This document shows positions 1 to 8,070 of a DNA stretch of 25,324 nucleotides, piece after piece (position 1 is the first letter of the stretch; every line of letters starts with the position of its first letter). The position numbers and the translations under genes were made by a program. The notes beneath the pieces are model-generated. The model saw only the letters and a list, made by a program, of their open reading frames with translations. It made no database searches and had not been told where the DNA came from. Origin of the DNA: Bacillota bacterium (GTDB lineage Bacteria; Bacillota; Negativicutes; Sporomusales; Sporomusaceae); contig JAEWGR010000059.1 in the NCBI GenBank assembly GCA_023388195.1, positions 1 to 25,324 on the forward strand. Direction: 5' to 3'.

Positions 1-988
1 CCCCGGTATCACCTGTAGCCCCGGTATCTCCTGTAGCCCCCGTATCGCCTGTGGCTCCGGTAGCTCCTGTGGCCCCCGTATCTCCCGTAGCTCCAGTAAC
101 ACCCGTGGCTCCGGTATCACCTGCACCCGTGGCGCCTGTGGCTCCCGTAGCTCCTGTGGCCCCAGTAGCTCCTGTAGCCCCGGTATCACCGGCACCTGTG
201 GCGCCTGTGGCTCCCGTAGCTCCTGTGGCCCCAGTAGCCCCGGTATCACCTGTAGCCCCGGTATCACCTGTAGCCCCCGTATCGCCTGTGGGTCCGGTAG
301 CTCCTGTGGCCCCCGTATCTCCCGTAGCTCCAGTAACACCCGTGGCTCCGGTATCACCTGCACCTGTGGCACCTGTGGCTCCAGTAGCACCTGTAGCTCC
401 AGTATCACCAGCACCCGTGGCCCCCGTAGCTCCTGTGGCCCCGGTATCACCTGTAGCTCCGGTAGCTCCTGTAGTCCCGGTAGCGCCTGTAGCCCCGGTA
501 GCTCCTGTGACCCCGGTAGCTCCTGTAACGCCTGTAGCACCTGTGGCACCAATATCGCCGGTAGCTCCAGTGACGCCAGTGTCTTGAGGAACTTCAGCTA
601 TTAACAGAAAGGCTTTATTGGTTACTAAATCTGAGTAAGACACAGTATTCACAGTTCTGTTTACTAAGCTTAATGTTACTGGGACACTATCAACCTGCAG
701 CAGAGCAAAACCAACAACTTCACCTGTTTTTAAAGGTGTTTCCCCTGAGATTTCATCTCCCTGCGAGGTTACAATAGAAAAGTTTATGCCGATGCTGCCG
801 AGCGTAGACTGGGTCGCCACCCACCAATTAATGAGAAACCTACCGGTCTGGCTAATAGTTATCTCCCCTGTAGCGGGATTATAACTTACCAGGCCGAAAC
901 TGTCTAACACATTGTCAAAAATTACATTGGCATTTGGGGCAACGCTTCCGCCCAATTGCCTCTCCAGCTGTAAACCTATAGTATCCAC
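1..988 (-). CDS. Collagen-like surface/exosporium-type protein, C-terminus off the left edge
   Basis: The frame starts at a GTG (986-988) with GGAGGG about 7 nt upstream. An in-frame TGA lies just before it, and the nearby ATG at 988-990 reads into a stop after four codons, so GTG is the only workable start. About 135 residues form a beta-rich, C1q/TNF-like head (begins MDTIGLQLERQLGG, includes NWWVATQS and KTGEVVGFAL). About 64 Gly-X-Thr triplets, mainly GAT and GDT, then run off the window. Head-then-collagen order is opposite to Bacillus BclA, where the globular domain is C-terminal. Family knowledge: such proteins form trimeric collagen-like filaments on spores or cells. There is no obvious Sec signal peptide, which fits a spore-surface protein made in the mother cell. 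A sigma-K-like promoter lies upstream. The collagen-like identity is certain; the location is inferred. Confidence 0.88.
   Translation of the reverse strand, partial: MDTIGLQLERQLGGSVAPNANVIFDNVLDSFGLVSYNPATGEITISQTGRFLINWWVATQSTLGSIGINFSIVTSQGDEISGETPLKTGEVVGFALLQVDSVPVTLSLVNRTVNTVSYSDLVTNKAFLLIAEVPQDTGVTGATGDIGATGATGVTGATGVTGATGATGATGTTGATGATGDTGATGATGATGAGDTGATGATGATGATGAGDTGATGVTGATGDTGATGATGPTGDTGATGDTGATGDTGATGATGATGATGATGAGDTGATGATGATGATGATGATGAGDTGATGVTGATGDTGATGATGATGDTGATGDTGATGDTG
2..580 (-). repeat. Collagen Gly-X-Thr coding repeat with internal duplications
   Basis: A 9-bp coding repeat (Gly-Ala-Thr, Gly-Asp-Thr, a few Gly-Val-Thr) fills the region. Higher-order copies are present: about 130 bp at 1-127 recur at 238-364 (offset 237 bp) with only a few differences, and a shorter block at about 131-170 recurs at about 200-239 (offset 69 bp). 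In four places (near 122, 191, 360 and 410) a codon is missing, so a Gly-Ala pair directly precedes Gly-Asp-Thr and breaks the strict Gly-X-Y register. This suggests growth by unequal exchange or slippage. Confidence 0.9.
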
Positions 989-1173
989 ATTATCCCTCCA
1001 TCAAAATATAATGATAGGTTGGTAAACCTGCCTGTAGGTTGGTAAAATTAATCTTGTAATTGTTCATATAACTATCATACTCTTAGAATAAGGTAAAACT
1101 AATTTTGGTGCTGCAGGCAAATACTTTGAACATAAACTTCCCCTTATCTAAGTTAGAGAGAGTTTAATTATAG

Positions 1174-1201
1174 TATCATATGAAGTTTTTATGTGAATTG
1201 T
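1174..1201 (-). promoter_or_regulatory. Candidate sigma-K (late mother-cell) promoter for the collagen-like gene
   Basis: On the minus strand, AC (1201-1200) lies 17 nt before CATATGATA (1182-1174). This matches the Bacillus sigma-K pattern AC-N16/17-CATAnnnTA. The implied leader is long (roughly 175 nt), which lowers confidence. The rest of 989-1348 holds no gene, only this site and the terminator at 1232-1285. Confidence 0.33.
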
Positions 1202-1231
1202 TAATGTTAGATCTGACCGAAAAACACAAGA

Positions 1232-1285
1232 AACCAGTACCGGCCCCCTCGCCATTTGTTTTGCAAGGTGGGACCGGTACTGGTT
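1232..1285 (-). terminator. Rho-independent terminator after the flavin oxidoreductase gene
   Basis: Perfect 12-bp arms at 1232-1243 and 1274-1285 flank a loop that can pair further. On the minus strand the stem is followed by a T-rich stretch (TTTCTTGTGTTTTT). It sits downstream of the gene ending at 1349 and closes the nitroreductase/oxidoreductase operon. Confidence 0.7.
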
Positions 1286-1348
1286 CTCTGTATTAAAAGG
1301 TAATTGAGCAGCTAATCACCAGTATTGTAATCTAACGTATTTCTGCAA

Positions 1349-2344
1349 TTAGGAGAGGAGCTTTTGTCTTGCCGGACACAGGGTATGATCAGTAAACCAC
1401 CGGCATTTTTCACTATAGACCCCGCAGCCAAGACATTTATTTACAGGTTCCCCGCGCATCACATGATTAGCAAATTCAGGGTCGGCAAACATTCCCCGGC
1501 CGACGGCTACGAAATCCACATAATCGTTTTCAATCAAAAATCGAACCTGTTCTTCTGTACGAATCTCATTGACCGCGATGATAGGAATATTCATCATTGT
1601 TTTGAGACTGCAGGCACTATAAGTTATGGGACTACATATAAAACCTGCAGGAACAGCCTGTTGAGGCGGGGTCATACCGAACGATATATGCAGCAGATCA
1701 ATCCCGGCTTGCTCAAAGATTTTAGCCGCAGCAATACTATCCTCGCTGCTGGGTGAATATGCTCCCATGCGCAGACTGATAATAAAGTTTGCACGAGTAT
1801 GACTGCGAATTTCCGGCAGCAACTCAGTCAGTATCCTTGTCCGGTTTACAGCATTGCCCCCATAGCCGTCTGTCCGCCGGTTGTAAGACGCATCCAGAAA
1901 CTTGCACAAAGTAAAACCATGGGCAAAATGATATTCAACACCGTCAAATCCCAGATCACAAGCCGCAATAGCAGCCTGCTTCATATCCAGTTGCATCGAA
2001 TTCACTTCGTCACCGGTTAATCCGTTGATATCCACATCACCGCAAGCCAGCTGCAGCAGAACTGTTGCACCATAGGCATGGCAATTGCTGACAATCTGGG
2101 TTAACGGTGCCGCATTGTCACAAGACCACATATGGGTCGACTTAGCAGCGCCTACAACGCTGGTAGCCTGCACAATAATAAGGCCCGTACCGCCTTTTGC
2201 CCTTTCTGTATAATGTTCAATATGCTGCTTGCCGTAATAAGAGCCGTTATCCCCGTGAAAGGAAAAGGTAACCATTGGCGCCATGACAATACGGTTTTTG
2301 ACATGATTACCACGGATTATGAATTCATCGGTTATCCTGGTCAT
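1349..2344 (-). CDS. NADH:flavin oxidoreductase, old yellow enzyme family
   Basis: This is a 331-residue FMN-dependent TIM-barrel ene-reductase, expected to reduce activated C=C bonds of enals, enones or quinones with NAD(P)H in the cytoplasm. The N-terminal flavin-binding stretch (KNRIVMAPM, about 16-24) and the active-site block HFAHGFTLCKFLD (139-151) followed by NRRTDGYGG are characteristic; H139 and H142 match the conserved substrate-binding pair. The C-terminus carries four cysteines (C304, C307, C314, C323) recalling the Fe-S site of 2,4-dienoyl-CoA reductase-type members. The protein ends there, without the flavodoxin-like and NADPH domains of those enzymes. It is 67 nt downstream of a nitroreductase and probably shares its transcript. 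GAGGCG precedes the start. The family is certain; substrate and cluster are unknown. Confidence 0.9.
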   Translation of the reverse strand: MTRITDEFIIRGNHVKNRIVMAPMVTFSFHGDNGSYYGKQHIEHYTERAKGGTGLIIVQATSVVGAAKSTHMWSCDNAAPLTQIVSNCHAYGATVLLQLACGDVDINGLTGDEVNSMQLDMKQAAIAACDLGFDGVEYHFAHGFTLCKFLDASYNRRTDGYGGNAVNRTRILTELLPEIRSHTRANFIISLRMGAYSPSSEDSIAAAKIFEQAGIDLLHISFGMTPPQQAVPAGFICSPITYSACSLKTMMNIPIIAVNEIRTEEQVRFLIENDYVDFVAVGRGMFADPEFANHVMRGEPVNKCLGCGVYSEKCRWFTDHTLCPARQKLLS

Positions 2345-2411
2345 TTTATCGCCTCACTGTCTTTTTTGTTTGTAACTATTTATAGAGACCAAGGGTGCTG
2401 CCGTAGGCTGC

Positions 2412-3005
2412 CTATTCCAGCCAGCGAACCTTGCGGGTCAAATCGGGATCTAAGCGCGGTCGTGGCTTAGGAGTAGCTGCTGGATAGCCGACAGGGCTCA
2501 GGGCAACAATCTCTCTGTCGTCAGGGATGGACAACAGGCTGCGGAGATAGCCTTCATCCTCCAGCGGCCCGGTCATCCAACAGCCACCCAGGCCCAGGGC
2601 CGTAGCGGCCAGGAGCATATTCTCCATTGCCGCACTCGCGCTCTCCAGCAAAGCCTTTTGATACTTTGAGTCAGTATGAGCCTCAGCTAATACTACGATA
2701 ACAACCGGAGCGCCGCCATAGATACTGGCGAATTGAATAAATTCACTGCGAGGCATAAAAGCTTTATCAGGTGACTCATCCCAGTCCTTTGTGTAGTTGT
2801 CAACAATCTTTCCGTAATTGCCTGCCAACCTGTTTTTCTTATCTCCAGACACCACTAAAAACTCCCATGGCTGTAGATCAAGGGCCGACGGTGCCCAGTT
2901 AGCGGCATGCAATATTTTGAGTATATCTGCCTTATTGACGGCATCAGGCCTAAATTTACGAATAGATCTCCGTTGGTTGATTACCTCAAAAAAATCCATA
3001 TGCAT
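2412..3005 (-). CDS. Nitroreductase family protein
   Basis: This 197-residue protein has the nitroreductase/FMN reductase fold. NQRRSIRKFRPD near the N-terminus (about 10-21) supplies the FMN-phosphate-binding arginines, WAPSALDLQPWEFLVV (about 37-52) lies over the flavin, and LGLGGCWMTGP is the typical glycine-rich motif near the C-terminal third. Family members use NAD(P)H to reduce nitroaromatics, quinones or flavins in the cytoplasm. It is first in an operon with the old yellow enzyme and is divergent from an HxlR regulator, a layout like redox- or quinone-stress switches such as YodB or HypR. GGGAG precedes two possible starts (3005 and 2999). Substrate unknown. Confidence 0.9.
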   Translation of the reverse strand: MHMDFFEVINQRRSIRKFRPDAVNKADILKILHAANWAPSALDLQPWEFLVVSGDKKNRLAGNYGKIVDNYTKDWDESPDKAFMPRSEFIQFASIYGGAPVVIVVLAEAHTDSKYQKALLESASAAMENMLLAATALGLGGCWMTGPLEDEGYLRSLLSIPDDREIVALSPVGYPAATPKPRPRLDPDLTRKVRWLE

Positions 3006-3068
3006 ATCACTCCCGCAAATTTAAATGAAATAAGTCTCTAGGAAAAGATTAATATTATATAAGCATCA

Positions 3069-3098
3069 TTGCAAGTACGCACATTTTTATTATATACT
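3069..3098 (+). promoter_or_regulatory. Candidate promoter for the HxlR regulator in a divergent region
   Basis: TTGCAA (3069-3074) and TATACT (3093-3098) are separated by 18 nt, giving 4/6 and 5/6 matches to the sigma-A hexamers, 33 nt before the ATG. TTGCAA is palindromic and lies inside an imperfect inverted repeat (TGC-N6-GCA). The 126-bp divergent region is where the regulator would be expected to act on both genes. Confidence 0.4.
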
Positions 3099-3131
3099 AT
3101 CAAAAATAATACTATTAGGAAGGATTGATGC

Positions 3132-3482
3132 ATGATGGCCAAATTACTCTATCAGGATGGAGATTGTGCAGTGTTAGCTGCCCAGAACCTTATTGCCGGC
3201 AAATGGAAACTCCCGATTTTATCGCATTTACGCCAGGGAACCAAACGATTTAATGCATTGCAAAAACTACTGCCGGAAATTTCCCAGGGAATATTGACGC
3301 GCCAGTTGCGGGAACTCGAACAGGATGGGTTGGTTCGCCGGGAAGTATATAAGGAAGTCCCTCCCAAAGTTGAGTATTCTTTAACCGAACTGGGACAAAG
3401 TTTCATGCCTGTACTGGACGTCGTATGCGACTGGGGTAAGCAATATCTAAGCCGACGGATGCAATCCAATACTTCTCTATAG
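3132..3482 (+). CDS. HxlR/DUF24-family winged-helix transcriptional regulator
   Basis: This 116-residue protein spans the HxlR domain: IAGKWKLPILSHL (about 21-33), the recognition region ISQGILTRQLRELEQDGLV (about 50-68) and the wing EVPPKVEYSLTELG (about 75-88). Family knowledge: HypR and YodB use a conserved N-terminal Cys to sense quinones, aldehydes or disulfide stress and control nitroreductases. Here C12 sits at the matching place just before the first helix, and C99 is the only other Cys. The divergent nitroreductase/old-yellow-enzyme operon is its probable target. AGGAAGG lies 8 nt before the ATG at 3132. Inducer unknown. Confidence 0.9.
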   Translation: MMAKLLYQDGDCAVLAAQNLIAGKWKLPILSHLRQGTKRFNALQKLLPEISQGILTRQLRELEQDGLVRREVYKEVPPKVEYSLTELGQSFMPVLDVVCDWGKQYLSRRMQSNTSL

Positions 3483-3567
3483 TTATCCTCTTGCCTGCTG
3501 ACGGTCTAGCGCAGCCGCCTGTGCCCTTGGGGTTAATTTTTTGATATAAACTCTCTAATAGTAAGTT

Positions 3568-3599
3568 AGGTGCCTTCGCCACTATTGGCAAAGGCACCT
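3568..3599. terminator. Hairpin between convergent genes, probable bidirectional terminator
   Basis: Arms 3568-3580 and 3587-3599 pair over 13 bp with one mismatch and a 6-nt loop. It lies between the HxlR gene (+) and the response-regulator gene (-). T tracts are weak on both sides. Confidence 0.5.
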
Positions 3600-3635
3600 C
3601 AATTTATCCTTCAGTATGATCATTGCTTCTATAAC

Positions 3636-4418
3636 TTATTCCGCCCCCATGGCTTCTCTAAACCGGCTGGGTGAACAGCCAATATATTTTTTGAAAACCA
3701 GGATGAAATACTTATAATCCTGAAAGCCTACCTGCTCAGCAATCTCATATATCTTCCACTTATCCTGCTTAAGCAGCTCAACGGCCTGCAGTACGCGGTA
3801 ACGGTTCAAAAAATCGTTAAAGGTATAGTTGGTTTCCTTTTTAAACTTTACATTCAAATAGGTGTTGGAAATATTATATCGCTCACTGAGATCGTTAATT
3901 GATATTTTATGAGGATAGTTCAGCTTGATATACTCCAGCATCTTGACGGTATATTTGCTCTTATCCGTATAAGTAATATGAGTATCCATGATTTTATCTG
4001 CAGATACATGATCGATTGCCTGCAGATATTTTTGCACTTTTCTTTTGCTCTCAATTTTACTGGCCAACTTTTCAATAGTCTTATAAAGATGGTCAAAATC
4101 AACCGGTTTTAGCAGATATTCGGTAACATTCAGGGTGATCGCTTTTTTCGCATATTCGAATTCACTGTAACCCGAAATTATAATCGCCTCATACCCGTAT
4201 TCGCCAATGCTTTCTTCCAGCATTTTCAAACCGTCTTTACAGGGCATTTTCACGTCCGTGATAACAATATCCGGACGGATTTCCTGTATCTTTGCCAGCC
4301 CCTCTTCACCGTCTGACGCCTCCCCGGCAACAATGCAGTTTACCTTCAGCCAGTCGACCATAAAAATAAGCCCTTTGCGGATGATGTCCTCATCTTCTAC
4401 CACTAAAACCTTATACAT
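3636..4418 (-). CDS. YesN/AraC-type response regulator
   Basis: This 260-residue two-domain regulator has a receiver domain at about 1-118, with acidic residues VVEDED (about 7-11), phosphoacceptor D55 in ITDVKMP and conserved K104 in LLKPVDF. A linker is followed by an AraC-type double helix-turn-helix (about 160-260) ending VGFQDYKYFILVFKKYIGCSPSRFR. Phosphorylation by the adjacent YesM-like kinase should let it activate target promoters, most likely the ABC importer upstream. The start at 4418 is chosen because GGAGG lies 6 nt before it; the other ATG (4424) directly abuts that site. The gene overlaps the kinase gene by 8 nt, implying translational coupling. Confidence 0.93.
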   Translation of the reverse strand: MYKVLVVEDEDIIRKGLIFMVDWLKVNCIVAGEASDGEEGLAKIQEIRPDIVITDVKMPCKDGLKMLEESIGEYGYEAIIISGYSEFEYAKKAITLNVTEYLLKPVDFDHLYKTIEKLASKIESKRKVQKYLQAIDHVSADKIMDTHITYTDKSKYTVKMLEYIKLNYPHKISINDLSERYNISNTYLNVKFKKETNYTFNDFLNRYRVLQAVELLKQDKWKIYEIAEQVGFQDYKYFILVFKKYIGCSPSRFREAMGAE

Positions 4419-6114
4419 GGTCATCCTCCAATATAAGCGGTATTCTGAGCAGCACCTTCATACCCGGCCCAGCCGATTCGATAGTAAGGCCATACTCTGC
4501 TCCGTATAGCAGTTGCACTACCCGGTGAACATTATACAAGCCAATGCGCTGAGGATTCGTGTTTTCATCATCAAGCACTGCCTGCAGCCTGACAAGCTGC
4601 TCTTCATCAAGACCGGGTCCGTCATCTTCGACACAAAGCACAAGCTGATTATCAAACGTTCGTCCTGTAATCACAATCGTAATTTTTTTAGCCTTTTCCA
4701 GGCCATGGATTATACTATTTTCTACTAAAGGCTGGATGAGCAGCTTAGGTATCCTACAGGCTAAAATGGTCTCGTCAATATCAATCTTATATTGCAAGCG
4801 CTGATTATGACGCATTTTTTGGAGCAGTAAATAATCCTGCACATAGCCGATATCGGTTTTTAATGATACATGGGTACTGCCAAAGTTAATGCTATAGCGC
4901 ATAAGATTGGCAAACGCCACTACCATTTTGGCGGCCTGATCCGGGTTGATCAGGATTTCGTAACGCAAAGCTTCCATTACATTAAAGGCAAAATGGGGAT
5001 TGAACTGTCCTTTCAGATGTTTGACCTCCATCAGCCGTTTTCGTTCAGCCATTTCATTATTGCTCTGCAGCAATTGCTGCACCTTGATCATCATCCTGTT
5101 GTAATTGTCATACAGTGTTTGAAACTCCTCAAAGGTCTGGGACTGGATGCGGTAATTGATATTGCCTTGCCGGCATTCATTAACGGCATACAGCAGTTCG
5201 TCGATAGAACCGAGGTTTCTGGCCGTTACCTTTGCCGCCAAAAAGCGCAGCAACAGCAGCAGTATCCCACTGATACCAAAAAGGAACACACCGCCAAACA
5301 GCACAATTTGCCGTTGTTTGGCGACAGAAATCATGGTAATAACCCGCATATTGCTTGCCGGTAAAATAGAAGTCGTGACATCATATGGCTTTTCTCCAAT
5401 AACAATGGCTGATTCACGCTCCGGATCTTCCATGTATTTGCCAAGGGAGTCAATCAACAGGCTATTGGTAGAAAAAATAACATTATTAAACGCATCGGTT
5501 ACAACAATAATATCGGCATCACGGTTGCGCATAAAACTACTCAGGCTGTCTTCCTGCAGGCTAAAGACCAAATAACCAATCAGCCTATCCTTATCCCTCA
5601 CAGCCTGTATGAACGTTAAGGCCGATTTTTGGCCATATTCAAAGGGAATAGAAATCACACCGCTGTATGTCATACCGGGATTACCGGCTAAACGGGCTAG
5701 CGTTTCCTGTACTGTTCTGTTGGCTGCAAACAGCATTTGATTGGGCTTATAGAGATTGGTGGCAACAATGCCGTTGGCCGGATTAAGCAAAACAAAGTTG
5801 GCTTTACACTTTTGGGCAAGAGAAACTCCATATAATAGCTGATTAACCTCACTCAAATTGTCCTGGGCGCCAAGAGCCCTTTTCACTTCTTGCGTATCAG
5901 CTATAGCCCTGATGCCATTTTGATAAGCAGACCACTGCTCACCTAAAAAGCTGCTTACCTGCTGATTGCAGTCAGAATTTGCCTTGACGACAAACAGCCG
6001 GTAATTCAGCAGCATAACGGCAATGAACAGAATAAACATCACGCAAATCAAGGCAACGGTATAACGGACAAATACACGTTGCATATAATCCTTAAAAGTT
6101 ACGGCTTTTCCCAT
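4411..6114 (-). CDS. YesM-type membrane sensor histidine kinase
   Basis: This kinase of about 567 residues has a first TM helix near 20-38, a large extracytoplasmic sensor region (about 45-265), a second TM helix near 270-290 and a HAMP-like linker. The His_kinase domain carries QFNPHFAFNVMEAL with phosphoacceptor H374, and the HATPase_c domain has N-box LIQPLVENSIIHG (N466) and G-box DDGPGL (about 497-502). This domain pair is typical of LytS/YesM kinases, which often control carbohydrate or anion importers. It is followed by its response regulator with an 8-nt overlap. The start at 6114 has GGAG six bases upstream; an ATG at 6126 is an alternative. The ligand may be the importer's substrate or its loaded binding protein (inference). 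Confidence 0.93.
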   Translation of the reverse strand: MGKAVTFKDYMQRVFVRYTVALICVMFILFIAVMLLNYRLFVVKANSDCNQQVSSFLGEQWSAYQNGIRAIADTQEVKRALGAQDNLSEVNQLLYGVSLAQKCKANFVLLNPANGIVATNLYKPNQMLFAANRTVQETLARLAGNPGMTYSGVISIPFEYGQKSALTFIQAVRDKDRLIGYLVFSLQEDSLSSFMRNRDADIIVVTDAFNNVIFSTNSLLIDSLGKYMEDPERESAIVIGEKPYDVTTSILPASNMRVITMISVAKQRQIVLFGGVFLFGISGILLLLLRFLAAKVTARNLGSIDELLYAVNECRQGNINYRIQSQTFEEFQTLYDNYNRMMIKVQQLLQSNNEMAERKRLMEVKHLKGQFNPHFAFNVMEALRYEILINPDQAAKMVVAFANLMRYSINFGSTHVSLKTDIGYVQDYLLLQKMRHNQRLQYKIDIDETILACRIPKLLIQPLVENSIIHGLEKAKKITIVITGRTFDNQLVLCVEDDGPGLDEEQLVRLQAVLDDENTNPQRIGLYNVHRVVQLLYGAEYGLTIESAGPGMKVLLRIPLILEDDHV

Positions 6115-6167
6115 ATTTTTCTCCATCTTCCTGTCTTAAATAACAACAGCCGAGCCTGCTTTCATTA

Positions 6168-6360
6168 TAAGAAAAGACTTGGCTTGTGCCAAGCCCTCTA
6201 GGGCGCCGGCAGAAGCCTTAGTCGTTCTTATGTCCACAGAATTTATCATAAATTCTGGCAGACTAAGAAAAGACTTGGCTTGTGCCAAGCCCTCTAGGGC
6301 GTCGGCAGAAGCCTTAGTCGTTCTTAGCTTATGACTCAGAAACCGATATAATTCTGGCAG
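6168..6360. repeat. Tandem pair of structured intergenic repeats (about 96-bp period)
   Basis: A 63-bp block at 6168-6230 recurs at 6264-6326 with one mismatch, and both copies are followed by a block ending AATTCTGGCAG (6251-6261 and 6350-6360). Each copy holds a small hairpin (CTTGGC/GCCAAG), and the first copy also has a GAATTTA/TAAATTC hairpin. A diverged third copy is at 9198-9256. An open frame across the pair encodes a repeated peptide, best explained by the DNA repeat. It lies between the permease and kinase genes. Confidence 0.85.
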
Positions 6361-6367
6361 GTAAAAC

Positions 6368-6395
6368 AACAGGGTTCCCCTATGGAAACCCTGTT
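6368..6395 (-). terminator. Hairpin after the permease gene, possible leaky terminator
   Basis: Arms AACAGGGTTCC (6368-6378) and its near-complement (6384-6395) form a stem of about 11 bp with one bulged base. On the minus strand it is followed by GTTTTACC, a short T run. It lies just after the permease stop and may lower expression of the downstream kinase and regulator. Confidence 0.55.
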
Positions 6396-6405
6396 ATACC
6401 AGCCG

Positions 6406-8070
6406 TTACATACTAATGTCCCGTTTGCCGGTAAGCCTGTAGAATATGAGCAAGGAAAGAATCGAGGTAATTGTAAGGATGGTGGAGTACGCGGATGCAT
6501 TGCCGTAGTTGCCGCGGATAACCTCCGTATAGATGGCGATGGTAAGTGTCTGGGTGCTATTGGTATACAAAATAATTGAGGAGCTCAGCTCGCTGATTAT
6601 CGTCACCCAGCTCATAATCGCCCCGGCGAGAACACCGGGCATCATCATCGGTACAGTCACTTTGGTGAAGGTTTTTAGTTCAGATGCGCCCAGTGAAATA
6701 GCGGCTTCTTCAACACTGGGGCTGATCTGCCCGATAATGGCGGTACTTGAGCGCACCGTATACGGCAGCCGGCGAATAGAAAAGGCAATGATCATCACCA
6801 ATGCTGTCCCGCTCAGGAGCAGGGGCGGATTATTAAAGGCAAATAAGAAGGAAATGCCCAGTACGGAACCGGGTACGATATAAGGGAACATAGTAATCGT
6901 GTCCAGGGAACTGTTTAACAGGTTTTTCTTGCGTACCGTCAGATAGGAAATCAGGATTCCGAATATAACAATGATGGAAATGCTGATGAGGCCAAGGATA
7001 TAGGTATTCAAAATGACATCATTATCTTTCGCAAACAGGGTCGCCTCATAGCTTTGCAGGGCGAAGCCGCCGGTAAATACCTGTCCGCCATTGCTTTTTA
7101 AAAACGAAGTATATATAACCACTACCTGCGGTAAAATAGCCAGCCCCACCACCAAATAGACAAAAGTATGGGCCAGCATATTTTTCATACCTGTAACCGG
7201 CTCGGCGATTAACGGTTTAAGCGCCGTCATCGCATAGGTATTGCGGTTGGCCAAAAAACGCTGCACAAAAAACAACAGGAGGGTCAGCACAATAATGATC
7301 ACACACAGAGCGGCGGCAAAGCCGTCATCCCCGCCGACTTCGCTCATAAATTGTGTGTAGATGAGTACCGGCATGGTCTTAAAACCCTCGCCAATCAGCA
7401 TCGGCGTCCCAAAATCAGCAAAAACCCGCATAAACACAAGGAGCGAGCTGGCCAGTAACGTAGGCATTATGAGTGGGACAATAATCTTGGCAATGCGCGC
7501 AAACCGGCCGCAGCCCAGGCTCTCAGCCGCTTCACTCAGTGAATTGTCCAGGCTTTTCAGCGCCCCCGAAACATACATGTACACGAGGGGAAAGGACTGC
7601 AAGGTAAATACCAGGACAATGCCGGCAAAGCCGTAAATACCGTCAAATCTAATACCGAAAAGTTCATTAATCAGATTTGTCACCATGCCGTTGCGGCCAA
7701 GCAGTTGAATCCAGGCATAAGCGCCAATGAACGGTGGTGACAGGTAAGAAATTACAATCAGAATATCCAGCAGCCCGCTCCCTCTGATCTTTACGCTGCG
7801 CATCACATAGGCCATCGGCAGACCGATCAATGCCGCCAGCACCGTTGCACAGGCAGTTACCTGAAAGCTGTTCACCATCGTGCTCCAGTAGAATTTTTTA
7901 GTAAAAAACTTAGCTAAATATTCCAGGGTAAAGCTCCCCGAAAGAGGGTCAATCACACTCTTGCACAGCACTAGGACAAGGGGATAAATAATAAAGAGTA
8001 GAAATACGGCCAAAATGATCAGGCTGAACGAGGTCCACAGGGAAAAGCGCTTTTCACCGGCATATTTCAT
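6406..8070 (-). CDS. ABC importer permease, fused double-domain type (FbpB/AfuB-like)
   Basis: This 554-residue integral membrane protein has about 12 hydrophobic helices in two homologous halves. Each half carries an EAA coupling loop that contacts the ATPase: EAAESLGCGRFARIAKIIVP (from about 180) and EEAAISLGASELKTFTKVTVP (from about 454). Such fused permeases occur in importers for ferric iron, thiamine, phosphonates and sugar phosphates. It forms the membrane channel with the ATPase encoded just upstream and receives substrate from the lipoprotein encoded at 9340-10401. Its ATG overlaps the ATPase stop by 4 nt (ATGA), indicating coupled translation. Confidence 0.93.
   Translation of the reverse strand: MKYAGEKRFSLWTSFSLIILAVFLLFIIYPLVLVLCKSVIDPLSGSFTLEYLAKFFTKKFYWSTMVNSFQVTACATVLAALIGLPMAYVMRSVKIRGSGLLDILIVISYLSPPFIGAYAWIQLLGRNGMVTNLINELFGIRFDGIYGFAGIVLVFTLQSFPLVYMYVSGALKSLDNSLSEAAESLGCGRFARIAKIIVPLIMPTLLASSLLVFMRVFADFGTPMLIGEGFKTMPVLIYTQFMSEVGGDDGFAAALCVIIIVLTLLLFFVQRFLANRNTYAMTALKPLIAEPVTGMKNMLAHTFVYLVVGLAILPQVVVIYTSFLKSNGGQVFTGGFALQSYEATLFAKDNDVILNTYILGLISISIIVIFGILISYLTVRKKNLLNSSLDTITMFPYIVPGSVLGISFLFAFNNPPLLLSGTALVMIIAFSIRRLPYTVRSSTAIIGQISPSVEEAAISLGASELKTFTKVTVPMMMPGVLAGAIMSWVTIISELSSSIILYTNSTQTLTIAIYTEVIRGNYGNASAYSTILTITSILSLLIFYRLTGKRDISM

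Noticed and set aside
1..580. CRISPR-like appearance of regularly repeated short units
   Set aside because: The 9-bp units are contiguous and codon-phased, with no unique spacers.
51..587. Plus-strand open frame encoding a Pro-Val-Ala repeat
   Set aside because: It is the antisense shadow of the collagen Gly-X-Thr repeat. The minus frame has a ribosome site, a globular head and the correct collagen register.
6136..6369. 77-residue minus-strand frame with an internally repeated peptide
   Set aside because: The peptide repeat is fully explained by the tandem intergenic DNA repeat. There is no ribosome site, and hairpins fill the region.
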